A model generated the notes under the pieces. It was not told the origin of the DNA. It made no database searches and was given only the letters and a program-made list of their open reading frames with translations. Positions 27,235-36,694 of a stretch of 64,000 bases of DNA are shown here, one piece after another. The first letter of the stretch is position 1. Each line of letters opens with the position of its first letter. The translations under genes and the position numbers were made by a program. The stretch comes from Alphaproteobacteria bacterium (GTDB lineage: Bacteria > Pseudomonadota > Alphaproteobacteria > Caulobacterales > Hyphomonadaceae), in NCBI GenBank assembly GCA_018969425.1, contig JAGWYJ010000001.1:124001-188000 (forward strand), read 5' to 3'.

Positions 27235-28131
27235 ATGACGGCGCTGACCACGACGCTGACGCTGTCTCCGGAACAGGGACTGTCGAGGTATCTGTCTGAG
27301 ATTCGCAAGTACCCGCTTCTTGAGAAGAATCAGGAATTCATGCTCGCTAAGCGTTGGGCGGAGCACAAAGATCCCAACGCCGCCGAGCAGCTGGTGACGT
27401 CTCATCTCCGCCTCGTGGCCAAAATCGCCATGGGGTATCGGGGGTACGGCCTGCCGATGGGAGAAGTCATTTCCGAAGGGAATGTCGGCCTGATGCAGGC
27501 TGTCAAAAAGTTCGACCCTGACAAGGGGTTCCGACTGGCTACGTACGCCATGTGGTGGATCCGGGCCGCTATTCAGGAATACATCCTCAGATCCTGGTCG
27601 CTGGTCAAACTTGGAACGACCGCCGCTCAGAAGAAGCTCTTCTTCAATCTTCGCCGGTTGAAAGGCGAGATTCAGGCGCTCGAAGACGGAGACCTTCGAC
27701 CCGAGAACGTCACGGAGATCGCCACGCGGCTCGGCGTGACGGAAGACGAAGTCACCTCCATGAACCGACGCATGTCCTCGGGCGGGGACGCCTCGCTGAA
27801 CGCGCCGATCGGAGGCCTCGAGGGCGAAGGCGAATGGCAGGACTGGCTGACCGACGACAGCCCGGATCAGGCGGAGACGTTCGCCGAACGGGAGGAGTTT
27901 TCGGCGAGAATGGGACTGCTCGAGACGGCGATGCAGACGCTGGGGGAACGTGAGCGGGATATTCTCACGGAACGTCGCCTCAAGGATGAGCCGACGACGC
28001 TCGAAGATCTCTCGGTCAGGTACAACGTCAGCCGGGAACGTATCCGGCAGATCGAAGTGCGCGCCTTCGAGAAGCTTCAGACAGCCATGCGAGACGCCGC
28101 CCGCGCTCAGGGTCTCTCTTCGGAGGCCTGA
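27235..28131 (+). CDS. rpoH: RNA polymerase heat-shock sigma factor sigma-32
   Basis: A 298-aa group 3 sigma factor. Region 2 is seen in EQLVTSHLRLVAKIAMGYRG, GEVISEGNVGLMQAVKKF and GFRLATYAMWWIRAAIQEYI. The RpoH box QKKLFFNLRR at 132-141 identifies sigma-32. Region 4 has the helix-turn-helix TLEDLSVRYNVSRERIRQIE. I chose the ATG at 27235, which gives the usual alphaproteobacterial N-terminus (SPEQGLSRYLSEIRKYP) and follows a purine-rich AAGGAAGGCAAGG. ATG 27202 is also in frame. The roughly 170-base upstream gap shows no sigma-32 promoter that I could identify. Confidence 0.95.
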   Translation: MTALTTTLTLSPEQGLSRYLSEIRKYPLLEKNQEFMLAKRWAEHKDPNAAEQLVTSHLRLVAKIAMGYRGYGLPMGEVISEGNVGLMQAVKKFDPDKGFRLATYAMWWIRAAIQEYILRSWSLVKLGTTAAQKKLFFNLRRLKGEIQALEDGDLRPENVTEIATRLGVTEDEVTSMNRRMSSGGDASLNAPIGGLEGEGEWQDWLTDDSPDQAETFAEREEFSARMGLLETAMQTLGERERDILTERRLKDEPTTLEDLSVRYNVSRERIRQIEVRAFEKLQTAMRDAARAQGLSSEA

Positions 28132-28235
28132 TCGTCAGCCTTCAGACCCGCGATCTCAAAGAACCGGGATTGCCGGATCGGCGCGGCGCAGCCTAACATC
28201 CCGCCTCCTCTCCCGTCTCTATCCCGGAGGCCTTC

Positions 28236-29441
28236 ATGGCTCCCAAGCTCCTTTCGGACCTGCCCGAACTCTCGCTTCTGATCGGGCCTGAGGAGGACAT
28301 GCACGGCGTCTTCCGGACTGCGCGTGGGCAATCGCCGCTGGCGCGCAATCCTATGGGGATGATCATGGCCCTCCGGGCCCGCCATCTTGAAGCCGCGCTC
28401 AGTGACGCGACCCGCCAGATGGAGACCGAACCGCTCCTGATGCAGGGCGTGACCGACGGCCCTCTGATGGAAATGCGCAGACAGATCCTGCTGTTCTCGA
28501 ACGGGGAAGTTCATCGAAGACGTCGTCAGCCTCTGGCCAGGACATTCGCCTTCAAGCTCATGGAAGGCATGCGCTCCACAGCTCGCGAGGTGGCTGAAGG
28601 TTTACTTGAGGATTACTCTAAGGCTGATGACGTCGACTTCCTGAACTCCATCTCCGCTCAGGTGCCTCAGCGCATCATTGCGGATATCCTCGGCGTCCCC
28701 CGAGAGGATCTGCCTTATCTCCAGAGGCTGGTTGACGATGCTGTCCAAACCCTAGGCTTCTTCGATCCGGCTCTCCGGTCTCAGTACGAAGCGAGCTCGC
28801 TGGAGTTCAACGCCTATGTCGGAAAATTGCTGGACGATCGCAGACGAAACCCACGGGGCGACTTCCTGTCCGAGTTCGCAGCGGCTGCCGACGAGGCGGG
28901 AGAGCTGTCCGAAGCCGAGATGCGGGCGGACATTATAGCCCTCATCGTAGCGGGATCCGACACGACAAAGAACTCGATCGCCATGACGCTCGCCCTGCTG
29001 CTCGATCGACCTGATCAATGGGCGGCGTTCTGCGCCGATCCGGACGGATTGAAGAAAGGAGCCGCCGCCGAAGGGCTCCGGTATGAACCTGTCGCCTTCG
29101 GCGTCCCGAGGATGGCCGTGACGGAGTTCGAACTGGACGGTTTCGCTGTCCCGGCCGGCGCCCTTCTGTTTCTGGTCATACCCTCCGCCTGTCGGGATGA
29201 TGAAGTCTATGGCGCTCCGGACGTCTTCGACATCCGAAGAACGGATCATCCGCGATGGCATTTCGCATTCGGGGGCGGGGCTCATCGTTGTCTTGGCGAG
29301 GCCCTCGCCAGGGTGGAGATCGAGGAGACACTGTCAGCCGTCGCCCGACGTGCCCCCGCGATCCGCCTTGCCGGTCCCAAGCCGCGCATGAGCGTGGCCG
29401 CCATCAGGGCGGTCGATCAGATGCGCGTGAGCCTTCGTTAG
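28236..29441 (+). CDS. Cytochrome P450
   Basis: A 401-aa soluble bacterial P450. The haem loop FAFGGGAHRCLGEALAR contains the axial Cys352. The I-helix oxygen-activation motif is AGSDTT at 239-244, and the K-helix ExxR is Glu279 to Arg282 (EGLRYEP). The early segment HRRRRQPLARTFA is the C-helix. No ferredoxin or reductase gene is adjacent, so the redox partner is unknown. CGGAGG precedes the ATG. The gene is followed after 18 bases by a TrmH-type gene. The substrate is unknown; family members of this type often act on fatty acids or terpenoids. Confidence 0.93.
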   Translation: MAPKLLSDLPELSLLIGPEEDMHGVFRTARGQSPLARNPMGMIMALRARHLEAALSDATRQMETEPLLMQGVTDGPLMEMRRQILLFSNGEVHRRRRQPLARTFAFKLMEGMRSTAREVAEGLLEDYSKADDVDFLNSISAQVPQRIIADILGVPREDLPYLQRLVDDAVQTLGFFDPALRSQYEASSLEFNAYVGKLLDDRRRNPRGDFLSEFAAAADEAGELSEAEMRADIIALIVAGSDTTKNSIAMTLALLLDRPDQWAAFCADPDGLKKGAAAEGLRYEPVAFGVPRMAVTEFELDGFAVPAGALLFLVIPSACRDDEVYGAPDVFDIRRTDHPRWHFAFGGGAHRCLGEALARVEIEETLSAVARRAPAIRLAGPKPRMSVAAIRAVDQMRVSLR

Positions 29442-29459
29442 GCCGACGCCCCTCTCGCC

Positions 29460-30281
29460 ATGATCATTCCTGTCGACAGCGCCGACGACAACCGGCTTGA
29501 GCCCTATCTCAGGGTCCGCGAAAGAGATCTCGCCCGGCGCGACGGCTGTTTCATCGTCGAGGGGCGGGTCACCGTGGAAAGACTGATTGCAGGGTCCCGC
29601 TTCGAGACCCTGTCGCTTTTTCTTGCCGATAGCCGGGTGGCGCGCCTCGCGCCGCTCCTGGAGCGCCTGAACCCTTCCGTTCCGATTTATGTCGCGCCGC
29701 AGGCGTTGATGGACTCCATTGTCGGATTTCCTCTCCATCGGGGCGTACTCGCCCTGGCGCGGCGGGAGGTGGAAACCGCTGCGGGCCCGTTTCTCCGGAC
29801 CCTGCAGCGGCCTCTGGACGATCATGCGCCGATAACAGTCCTCGGGCTGATCGGCCTTTCCAATCATGACAATGTCGGCGCCTGCTTCAGGAACGCCGCC
29901 GCGCTGGGCGCGTCGGGCATGCTACTGGACCAGGAGTGCTGCGATCCGCTTTACCGTAAGGCGATCCGGGTGTCAGCGGGGACCGCCCTCGCCCTCCCTT
30001 ACTGCCGCCATGGAACCGGCGGGGAGATGATCACGGCCCTGTCCGAGGAGGCATTCGATCTGTGGGCCCTTTCACCTCAAGGCGGCGAAGCCCTTGAAAC
30101 CCTCAAGCCCCCTCGCCGGCTCGCACTGCTTCTGGGCGCCGAGGGACCGGGACTACCGCGCGATCTGCTGGCGAGAACAAGACGCGTTTCCATCCCGATG
30201 GATGGGGATACAGACAGCCTCAATGTGGCAACCGCAGGCGCACTCGCGCTGTGGAGAGTTCGGACGGCGCGAAGCGCCTGA
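29460..30281 (+). CDS. TrmH/SpoU-family RNA 2'-O-methyltransferase
   Basis: A 273-aa SPOUT methyltransferase. The N-terminal part (RDGCFIVEGRVTVERLIA) is the substrate-binding domain typical of RlmB-like enzymes. The SPOUT motifs are SNHDNVGACFRNAAALG (about 137-153), LLLGAEGPGLP (about 223-233) and SLNVATAGALAL (about 255-266). The trefoil knot is therefore intact. The target, tRNA or 23S rRNA, cannot be decided from sequence. It lies downstream of the P450 and may share its transcript. Confidence 0.9.
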   Translation: MIIPVDSADDNRLEPYLRVRERDLARRDGCFIVEGRVTVERLIAGSRFETLSLFLADSRVARLAPLLERLNPSVPIYVAPQALMDSIVGFPLHRGVLALARREVETAAGPFLRTLQRPLDDHAPITVLGLIGLSNHDNVGACFRNAAALGASGMLLDQECCDPLYRKAIRVSAGTALALPYCRHGTGGEMITALSEEAFDLWALSPQGGEALETLKPPRRLALLLGAEGPGLPRDLLARTRRVSIPMDGDTDSLNVATAGALALWRVRTARSA

Positions 30282-30342
30282 ACAGGCCGGGAAGCGCTCA
30301 ATTAACCTTTTGGTTACCAACCCGCACCTACCGATTCATCCG

Positions 30343-31341
30343 ATGAACCAAGCAAGCTCCATGCGTTGTCTGGTCACCGGGGGATGCGGCTTCCTCGGAT
30401 CAGCGGTCGTGCGCGCTCTGCTCGAGCGGGGAGATCGCGTCCTCAATCTCGACACTCACAGCCGCATCGCGCCCGTTCCGTCTCTGGGCAATGTCGCGGG
30501 TCGATCCGGCTATGCCCGTCTGGAGGCTGACGCCTCGGACCGATCCCTCATGAGAGCGGTCATTGCAGAGTTCAAACCGCATTGCGTCATTCACCTCACC
30601 GCCCCTGCCGCTAACGACGCCGGCCTTACGCCGGAGGCCGAAATCGAGACCGCTCTATCGATACTGGAGGCCTGCAAATTCCATCTCTCCCGCGTCTCGG
30701 AGGACGAACAGTCGGCGTTTCGACTGGTCCACGCCCTCCATGCGCGCCATGCTGGGGGGGGCGAGGATCCGCCCACGCTTTCGCTGCGGGACGCCGCCTC
30801 GGCCGCCGCCGGCAGGCTGATCGAGACCTGGTCCCGCGCCTGCGGCGTCCCTTCGACGGCGTGCCTCGCTGACGCTCTGTTCGGACCCTGGCAACCGGAA
30901 GGAGCTCTGGTCACCGATCTTCTGGTGGCGCTTCTCGAGGAGGGCGTTTTCATCCTCGAAGATGGCGGCGCCACACTTCGCGACTGGCTGACCGCAGATG
31001 ATTTCGCTTCGGGTCTGATCGCCGCAGCGATCCACGGTCAGCCATTCGCCCGGTACAGCTTCTCGACTGGAGCCGAGCGCAGCGATCTCGATATGGCCCT
31101 CACCCTGTGCGGCCTTCTGGACTCCGCTCGCCCACTCGCGGGAAAGAGCCGGTGGATGGACCGAATTCAGATCATTCCCAATCCTGATGAGCCTGTCGCT
31201 GCTCCGTATCTGACCGCGGACAGGGCGAATCAGGAGCTTGGCTGGACGCCTGACGGCTTTCACGATGGGCTGGGCCGCATCCTGCCCTGGATCCTCACAC
31301 GTCTGGATCCTTCATCGAGTCCAACCCTCGCCGCAGAGTGA
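30343..31341 (+). CDS. RmlB-like extended SDR with degraded active site
   Basis: A 332-aa homologue of NAD-dependent dTDP-glucose 4,6-dehydratase/epimerases. The cofactor motif TGGCGFLGS is intact, and RDWLTADDFASGLI and NQELGWTP match the family C-terminal half. Hand alignment through the YxxxK helix (LRDAASAAAGRLIETW) puts Arg at the Tyr position and Ser at the Lys position. The preceding TDE active-site segment is also missing. Dehydratase or epimerase chemistry is therefore unlikely; an NAD-binding or regulatory role is more plausible. ATG 30361 is an alternative start. It follows the TrmH-type gene after 61 bases. Confidence 0.8.
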   Translation: MNQASSMRCLVTGGCGFLGSAVVRALLERGDRVLNLDTHSRIAPVPSLGNVAGRSGYARLEADASDRSLMRAVIAEFKPHCVIHLTAPAANDAGLTPEAEIETALSILEACKFHLSRVSEDEQSAFRLVHALHARHAGGGEDPPTLSLRDAASAAAGRLIETWSRACGVPSTACLADALFGPWQPEGALVTDLLVALLEEGVFILEDGGATLRDWLTADDFASGLIAAAIHGQPFARYSFSTGAERSDLDMALTLCGLLDSARPLAGKSRWMDRIQIIPNPDEPVAAPYLTADRANQELGWTPDGFHDGLGRILPWILTRLDPSSSPTLAAE

Positions 31342-31366
31342 CTGAGAGTCCCCAATAGGCTCTCAT
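31342..31366. terminator. Short inverted repeat between convergent genes
   Basis: TGAGAG (31343-31348) and CTCTCA (31360-31365) flank an 11-base loop in the 27-base gap between two convergent stops. It could serve as a weak bidirectional terminator; there is no U-tract. Confidence 0.3.
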
Positions 31367-31368
31367 CC

Positions 31369-31710
31369 TCAATTGCACCCCCATCGCTCCGCGAGGGCCG
31401 CCGCAACCAGCTGATCCGCACCTTCGGTCATACGGTCCTGATGGAGGTCCAGGAATGAGAGAACCTGCCAGAGCACCTCTCCCTCGTTGATGTCTCCGGG
31501 CGTGCAGACAACCGTCCCCGACAAGGTGTCGTGAACCCCCAACACATAGCCGGCGGCGATCGCGTCACCAACCAGACTGTCGGCTGTATCCGATCCGAAC
31601 CAACCCTGAAGCCCATCTCTGATCATCCCGCCGGACCTAAACACGCCTTCGGCGGCGGCGGGAGCCGCAGCAGTCGCAGCGAAGGCGAGAAGAACAGCCG
31701 CAGTCTTCAT
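31369..31710 (-). CDS. Secreted Rap1a/Tai-type domain protein
   Basis: A 113-aa protein with a clean signal peptide (MKTAAVLLAFAATAAAPAAA). The mature part AGYVLGVHDTLSGTVVCTPG, then EGEVLWQVLSFLDLHQDRM and AALAERWGC, fits the Rap1a/Tai domain with its conserved Cys pair. Family members include type VI secretion immunity proteins, but many are stand-alone periplasmic proteins of unknown role. No T6SS effector is nearby, so an immunity role is not supported here. The ATG at 31710 is used, and longer frames lack the signal peptide. Confidence 0.72.
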   Translation of the reverse strand: MKTAAVLLAFAATAAAPAAAEGVFRSGGMIRDGLQGWFGSDTADSLVGDAIAAGYVLGVHDTLSGTVVCTPGDINEGEVLWQVLSFLDLHQDRMTEGADQLVAAALAERWGCN

Positions 31711-31903
31711 GTCAAAGTCCAGTGTCAGGATCCGGCGGACATCCGGTTTGGCCCTGCGCTTAACGACAAGGCAATCCGCAATGAGGCCGCTGGGCGCCTG
31801 CGGCGCCAGGACCATTCAATTGACCGACGACAGCCTAGGCAAATCCCCGGGAGACCACTAGGGTTTCGTCAAACACGACAGAAACGACCTCGGGGAGACT
31901 CAC

Positions 31904-33997
31904 GTGACATTGAGGTTCATGAACCGGCTGGGTGTGCGCTCGGCAAGCGCCCTGGTGATTCTGCTGGCGAGCGCCTGCGCGCCGAGGCCGGGCGCCGAAC
32001 CGGTTGCGTCTTCTCTGATCGCGGCGACCACCGACGCTGACCACCCCGGAAAGGCGGTCTATGACCAGTGGTGCGCCTCATGCCACGACAATCCGGAAGC
32101 CAGCCGCGCTCCGGGCCTCGATGGCATTCGTGAACTCAATCAGGCGACTATCCGTTACGCCCTTGAACTCGGTTATATGAAATATCAGGCTCGCGACGTT
32201 CCCAAGGAGGAACTCGAACAGCTGATTGACTGGCTGCCTCGCGGAGAGGCGGAAGGCGATGGATGGGTAAAGTCCGCGTCCTGTCCGATCAAGCGGCGTC
32301 GCGTTATTCTCGAGGGAGCCCCAAGAACCGCGGTCGCGTTCGGCATCGACCCCCATAACACACGCAATCAGAGCGCCGAGGCGACTGGGTTGTCGGCGGA
32401 AGACATGCCTAAGCTGGAACTCGCCTGGTCGATCGCATTTCCCAAGACGCCGACCATGCGCTCGCAACCTGTCGTGGTGGGAAACACGATCTTCATCGCT
32501 GCGACGGACGCCGGACGCCTTTACGCCCTTGATACTGAAACAGGGTGCGTCAAGTGGATGTACGCCTCCGATATGACGCTGCGCTCGTCTCTGGCGTTCG
32601 CCGAAGGGGTCAACGGCTCTCCGGCTTCGATCCTCATGGGCGACGCTGCAGGACGCGTTCATGCGGTCAATGCGACCACCGGCGCCAAGCTCTGGGTGAC
32701 GGATGTCAAGCTGACAGAGGTCAACCGTGTCACCGGGGCGCCCGTGGTGCTGAAGGATCGTGTCTACGTCCCTGTCTCCGCCATCGAGGTCAACTTCACC
32801 CAGTTCGACGACTACGAGTGCTGTAAGGGACAGGGCGCTGTGGTCGCCCTCAACCTGACCACGGGCGAAAAGGTCTGGACGGGTCGGACCATGCCGGAGG
32901 CGACCCCGCAGCTCATCAGCAAGGCGGGAACCCAGCAATGGGGACCTTCCGGCGCCATCATCTGGTCCACTCCTGCGATCGACGACAAGCGAGGCGTGCT
33001 CTACGCCGGATCCGGTGAAAACACCTCCTGGCCCGCAACCGACACGTCCGACGCAATCATCGCCTATGATCTTCAGACCGGCGAGCGTCGCTGGACCTTT
33101 CAGGCGACTGAGGCCGATATCTGGAACTATGCCTGCGGTCGGGGCGGTGCGAACTGCACGTATCCGGGCGAGTATCACAGCCCTGACTTTGATTTCGGAG
33201 GCTCGGCTCTCATCGCCAAGACTCCTTCCGGTCGCGAGCTCGTCGTAGCCGGACAGAAGTCTGGCGTCGTCTGGGCCCTCGATCCGGATCGCGGCGGGGA
33301 AGTGGTTTGGTCCAACCGTATCGGCCGCGGCGCCGCCAACGGAGGCATTCACTGGGGCATCGCGTTCGACGGCAAGCGTATCTTCGCCCCGCTGAACGAT
33401 CCGAATTCAAGTTATCCCAATCCGAACTGGGGACCCGGCATTCACGCGCTGGATGTCGAGACCGGCGCTATCCTTTGGAGCTACAAACCGACCGCCGCAG
33501 ATTGCGATGCGGACGTCGAACCGGGCAAAACCACCCGCCCGGCCCCGGAGTTCGCCCTGAACCCCATCGCAGCCCCGATCAAGCCGCAGTCCCGCCAGGC
33601 CTGGGAAAGCTGGCCGCCCGGAACACAGGCCGCAGCGCCCCAGAAGCCGGCCGTCGCGCCTGCTGCGGCCGGCGCAACCCCGCCTCCGGCCAGACCCGCG
33701 CGCTCCTGCCGGCTCGGAATGTCGCCGGCGCCGCTGGTCGTGGACGGAACTGTCGTCACGGGCACCATCCAGGGGATGCTCAGAATCTTCGATGGCGCGT
33801 CCGGGCAGGTCCTCTTCGAGTATCAGACCAACAAGCCCTACCCTGATACGGTCAACAAGATTGAAGGGCATGGCGGCGGCATAGACAGCCATCCCTACGT
33901 TGCGGCAAACGGAACGCTGTTCGTTCAATCCGGCTATGCCCGGTTCGGAGAGCCGCCCGGAAACATGCTTCTCGCCTTCAGACCAAAGACGGACTGA
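31904..33997 (+). CDS. PQQ-dependent quinohaemoprotein dehydrogenase, polyvinyl-alcohol-dehydrogenase type
   Basis: A 697-aa exported protein: lipoprotein-like signal (LLASACAPR, Cys25), a short N-terminal cytochrome c domain (CASCH, Cys57-Cys60-His61), then an eight-bladed PQQ propeller from about 165. The vicinal disulfide CC at 306-307, usual in PQQ alcohol dehydrogenases, is present, as are repeated W-motif strands such as TGEKVWTGR and TGERRWTFQ. An Ala/Pro-rich insert at about 570-610 interrupts the last blades. The substrate is probably an alcohol; the PVA-type name refers to domain order only. The GTG start at 31904 follows GGGGAGA. It overlaps the convergent GT87 gene by 20 bases. 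Confidence 0.85.
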   Translation: MTLRFMNRLGVRSASALVILLASACAPRPGAEPVASSLIAATTDADHPGKAVYDQWCASCHDNPEASRAPGLDGIRELNQATIRYALELGYMKYQARDVPKEELEQLIDWLPRGEAEGDGWVKSASCPIKRRRVILEGAPRTAVAFGIDPHNTRNQSAEATGLSAEDMPKLELAWSIAFPKTPTMRSQPVVVGNTIFIAATDAGRLYALDTETGCVKWMYASDMTLRSSLAFAEGVNGSPASILMGDAAGRVHAVNATTGAKLWVTDVKLTEVNRVTGAPVVLKDRVYVPVSAIEVNFTQFDDYECCKGQGAVVALNLTTGEKVWTGRTMPEATPQLISKAGTQQWGPSGAIIWSTPAIDDKRGVLYAGSGENTSWPATDTSDAIIAYDLQTGERRWTFQATEADIWNYACGRGGANCTYPGEYHSPDFDFGGSALIAKTPSGRELVVAGQKSGVVWALDPDRGGEVVWSNRIGRGAANGGIHWGIAFDGKRIFAPLNDPNSSYPNPNWGPGIHALDVETGAILWSYKPTAADCDADVEPGKTTRPAPEFALNPIAAPIKPQSRQAWESWPPGTQAAAPQKPAVAPAAAGATPPPARPARSCRLGMSPAPLVVDGTVVTGTIQGMLRIFDGASGQVLFEYQTNKPYPDTVNKIEGHGGGIDSHPYVAANGTLFVQSGYARFGEPPGNMLLAFRPKTD

Positions 33998-35183
33998 CAG
34001 GCCTCCCGGTCAGATCGGCGATCCACTCTCTCGAGCGGGATCGTCCGATCGTCAAGGCAAGCCACCCAAGAGCAAGCGCCAGGACGAGGCTCACGACTTT
34101 CGGCGCATAATCGCCGAGGTCTAGACTCTGACCGAGCGCGCCCGCCGCGCAGACAGACGCCAGAAGGCCGGCCCAACGCCGGCGCGTCGCTTCAGCCATG
34201 TCCGACAGACGCAGCAAGGCGAACAGGGATCCGATCAGCATCGCGAGAAGAAGCGTGTCATTTGGGGTGATCCTGGGATTAGCCAGCGCCCCGACCCCGA
34301 GGCCGAACAACGCCCTCTCCCTCGGCTGCAGCCCTCCGCCTCCAGCGAGCACCACCACGCAGGCGCTCAGCGCCATGGCGAACACGACCCAGCCCACCGA
34401 CGGCAACACCCCCAGAGAGGTCAGCCCGAGCACGTCGATCCACCCATAGAAGCCGTCGCCAGGCTGCACGTCGTAAATGAACAGCTCGAGAGAGCGGCGC
34501 CACTCCTGCGCGAGCGTCCCTCCCTGAAGGAGGAAGATGATCGTCGGGGCTAATCCCGCCATACCGGCTGCAGCGCCAAGGGCCAGACGCCGCCAGATCG
34601 GGATGGGAAGCGCCAGAAGCACCAGACCATAGGTTAGGAATACAGGCTTGATCGCCCCGGCGACCGCCAGACAGACCGCAAACAGAGCAGGCCTGCGAGG
34701 AGCGAACCAGGCCGCCAGACACAAAGCGGCGTGGAGCGGTACGGCGATGTTGGCCCAGTAAGGCGCGCTGCCTGTGACCAGGCCCAGACCAAGACATCGA
34801 TCCCACCGTTCGCCCGGGCCTCCCCGCCGGACAAAGGACGCCCAAAGGAGATAGCCGAAAGCGGCGAAGAAGACGCTGACATAGATTCCACGCCAAAGCT
34901 CCGGGCCGACCGTCGCCGAGATGGCCGCAAACCCCTCGGCGATCGAAGGCAGATAGACGAAACCAGAAGGCTTCATCCCCGGGCAGGTCGCCGCCGGATC
35001 ATAGATCGGCAAGCCCTGCAGAAAGCGCTGACCTGCGCACTCGACTGCCTCGAAATCGGAAAACCAGTGGCTGCCCCGAAGAAAACGACTCACCACCCCC
35101 GTTGTCAGGGGAGCGAGAAGACACACAGCCAGCCCCGCCTTCATCCAGCCGGACCGATCGCTCCATCTGCCCTGCGCGCCCAT
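33978..35183 (-). CDS. GT87 / DUF2029 family membrane glycosyltransferase
   Basis: A 401-aa multi-spanning protein with about ten hydrophobic segments. The N-terminal periplasmic signature (SDFEAVECAGQRFLQGLPIYD) has the acidic residue after the first helix that is common in GT-C enzymes of the GT87 family. These use polyprenyl-phosphate sugars such as polyprenyl-phosphomannose. The ATG at 35183 follows GAGAAG and lies seven bases after the purA stop, so it is likely expressed with purA. Its 3' end runs 20 bases into the convergent PQQ dehydrogenase gene. The acceptor is unknown. Confidence 0.8.
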   Translation of the reverse strand: MGAQGRWSDRSGWMKAGLAVCLLAPLTTGVVSRFLRGSHWFSDFEAVECAGQRFLQGLPIYDPAATCPGMKPSGFVYLPSIAEGFAAISATVGPELWRGIYVSVFFAAFGYLLWASFVRRGGPGERWDRCLGLGLVTGSAPYWANIAVPLHAALCLAAWFAPRRPALFAVCLAVAGAIKPVFLTYGLVLLALPIPIWRRLALGAAAGMAGLAPTIIFLLQGGTLAQEWRRSLELFIYDVQPGDGFYGWIDVLGLTSLGVLPSVGWVVFAMALSACVVVLAGGGGLQPRERALFGLGVGALANPRITPNDTLLLAMLIGSLFALLRLSDMAEATRRRWAGLLASVCAAGALGQSLDLGDYAPKVVSLVLALALGWLALTIGRSRSREWIADLTGRPVSPSLV

Positions 35184-35190
35184 CGACACA

Positions 35191-36483
35191 TCACTTCTCA
35201 AACGGGTCGCGCATCAGGATCACATCCTCGCGCTCGGGTGAGGTCGACAACAAAGCCACCGGCTTACCCACCAGCTCTTCGAGGCGCCGGACATACTTGA
35301 CCGCTTCTCCGGGCAACTGCGTCCAGCTCCTCGCCCCGCGCGTCGAGCCCGACCAGCCCCGGACCGTTTCATAGACTGGCTCAAGGCGAGACTGATCCGT
35401 CATGCCCGATGGAAAGCGATCAATAAGAGAACCGTCGAGGCGGTAGTGTGTGCAGATCCGAATTTCTTCAAAGCCGTCGAGAACATCAAGCTTTGTAAGG
35501 GCGAGGCCGTTCACGCCCGATACAGCGCACGCCTGCCTGACCATCACCGCGTCGAACCATCCGCAGCGGCGGGCGCGGCCCGTGTTGGTACCGAACTCCC
35601 GTCCCCTCTCCCCAAGCCGACGACCCACGTCATTGTCCTGCTCGGTGGGGAATGGACCTCCGCCGACCCGGGTCGTGTAGGCTTTCACAAGTCCCAGAAC
35701 GTAGTTGATAGCGCCAGGCCCGACGCCTGATCCTGCAGCCGCCTGTCCGGACACCACATTGGACGACGTGACGAAAGGATAGGTGCCATGATCGACATCG
35801 AGCATAACGCCCTGCGCGCCCTCGAAAAGGATACGGCGCCCGAGGCGCACCGCCTGATCAAGGCGATCCCACACCGGTTTCGAGTATCCGAGAATTCGGG
35901 GCGCAATCTCAAGGAGAGCCGCCTTAAGGGCGCTTCCGTCCGGTTCGGGAAGACCCAGACCGACCCTGAGGGGACGATGATGGGCAAGGAGACGATCGAG
36001 CTTCAGGTCAAGGGCGGCGGGATCAGCCAGATCCGCTACCCGGATCGAGCGACGACCCACCTTGTCTTCATAGGCGGGGCCGATCCCCCGTCGGGTGGTG
36101 CCGATCTGAGCGTCGCCCGCAGCCTGCTCGCGAGCCGCATCGATATCCTTGTGCCATGGCAGAATAAGGCAGGCGTTGTCCGCCAGCAGCAGATCGTCCT
36201 CAGTGAGGGTGACGCCCTCCGCCGCGATCGCGTCGATCTCAGCGAGAAGGTGCCATGGGTCGACCACGACGCCATTGCCGATGATCGAGAGCTTGCCGCC
36301 CCGAACCACCCCCGAAGGCAGCAGATTGAGCTTGAAGACCCGACCGTCGATCACAAGCGTATGACCCGCGTTGTGCCCGCCCTGAAAACGAACCACAACA
36401 TCCGCACGACTGGACAACCAGTCGACGATCTTGCCTTTTCCCTCATCGCCCCACTGCGCTCCGACGACGACGACACCGGCCAT
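35191..36483 (-). CDS. purA: Adenylosuccinate synthetase
   Basis: GTP-dependent first step from IMP to AMP (430 aa). The phosphate-binding loop is [14 protein letters not shown] at about 8-21. [13 protein letters not shown] carries the catalytic His, and [17 protein letters not shown] and [23 protein letters not shown] are conserved. The C-terminal GTP-binding region includes ALTKLDVLD. It is divergent from the pteridine-reductase-like SDR and is followed by a GT87 gene. Confidence 0.96.
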   Translation of the reverse strand: MAGVVVVGAQWGDEGKGKIVDWLSSRADVVVRFQGGHNAGHTLVIDGRVFKLNLLPSGVVRGGKLSIIGNGVVVDPWHLLAEIDAIAAEGVTLTEDDLLLADNACLILPWHKDIDAAREQAAGDAQIGTTRRGIGPAYEDKVGRRSIRVADLADPAALDLKLDRLLAHHRPLRVGLGLPEPDGSALKAALLEIAPRILGYSKPVWDRLDQAVRLGRRILFEGAQGVMLDVDHGTYPFVTSSNVVSGQAAAGSGVGPGAINYVLGLVKAYTTRVGGGPFPTEQDNDVGRRLGERGREFGTNTGRARRCGWFDAVMVRQACAVSGVNGLALTKLDVLDGFEEIRICTHYRLDGSLIDRFPSGMTDQSRLEPVYETVRGWSGSTRGARSWTQLPGEAVKYVRRLEELVGKPVALLSTSPEREDVILMRDPFEK

Positions 36484-36694
36484 TGGCTATCCCCTTTTCC
36501 GATGCGCGGGCGCGCTGGAAATGCGGGCGCAAAGGACACCAGCCGGGTCCGGCGCGCAAGCCAAAATCCGTCTCCCGCCTCGCAATCCCCGACACCGACG
36601 GGCCCCTCGCCGCCTCTGTGCGCCTTCAGGAAGACATTGCATCAGACGCCGCCCTCGTGAAACACTCCCGACCCAACAGCGGAGCATTGCAGAC

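Noticed and set aside
31369-31710. Type VI secretion immunity protein
   Set aside because: The Rap1a/Tai fold alone does not show this; no effector or T6SS gene is nearby.
32078-33352. 424-aa minus-strand open frame
   Set aside because: Shadow of the PQQ dehydrogenase gene.
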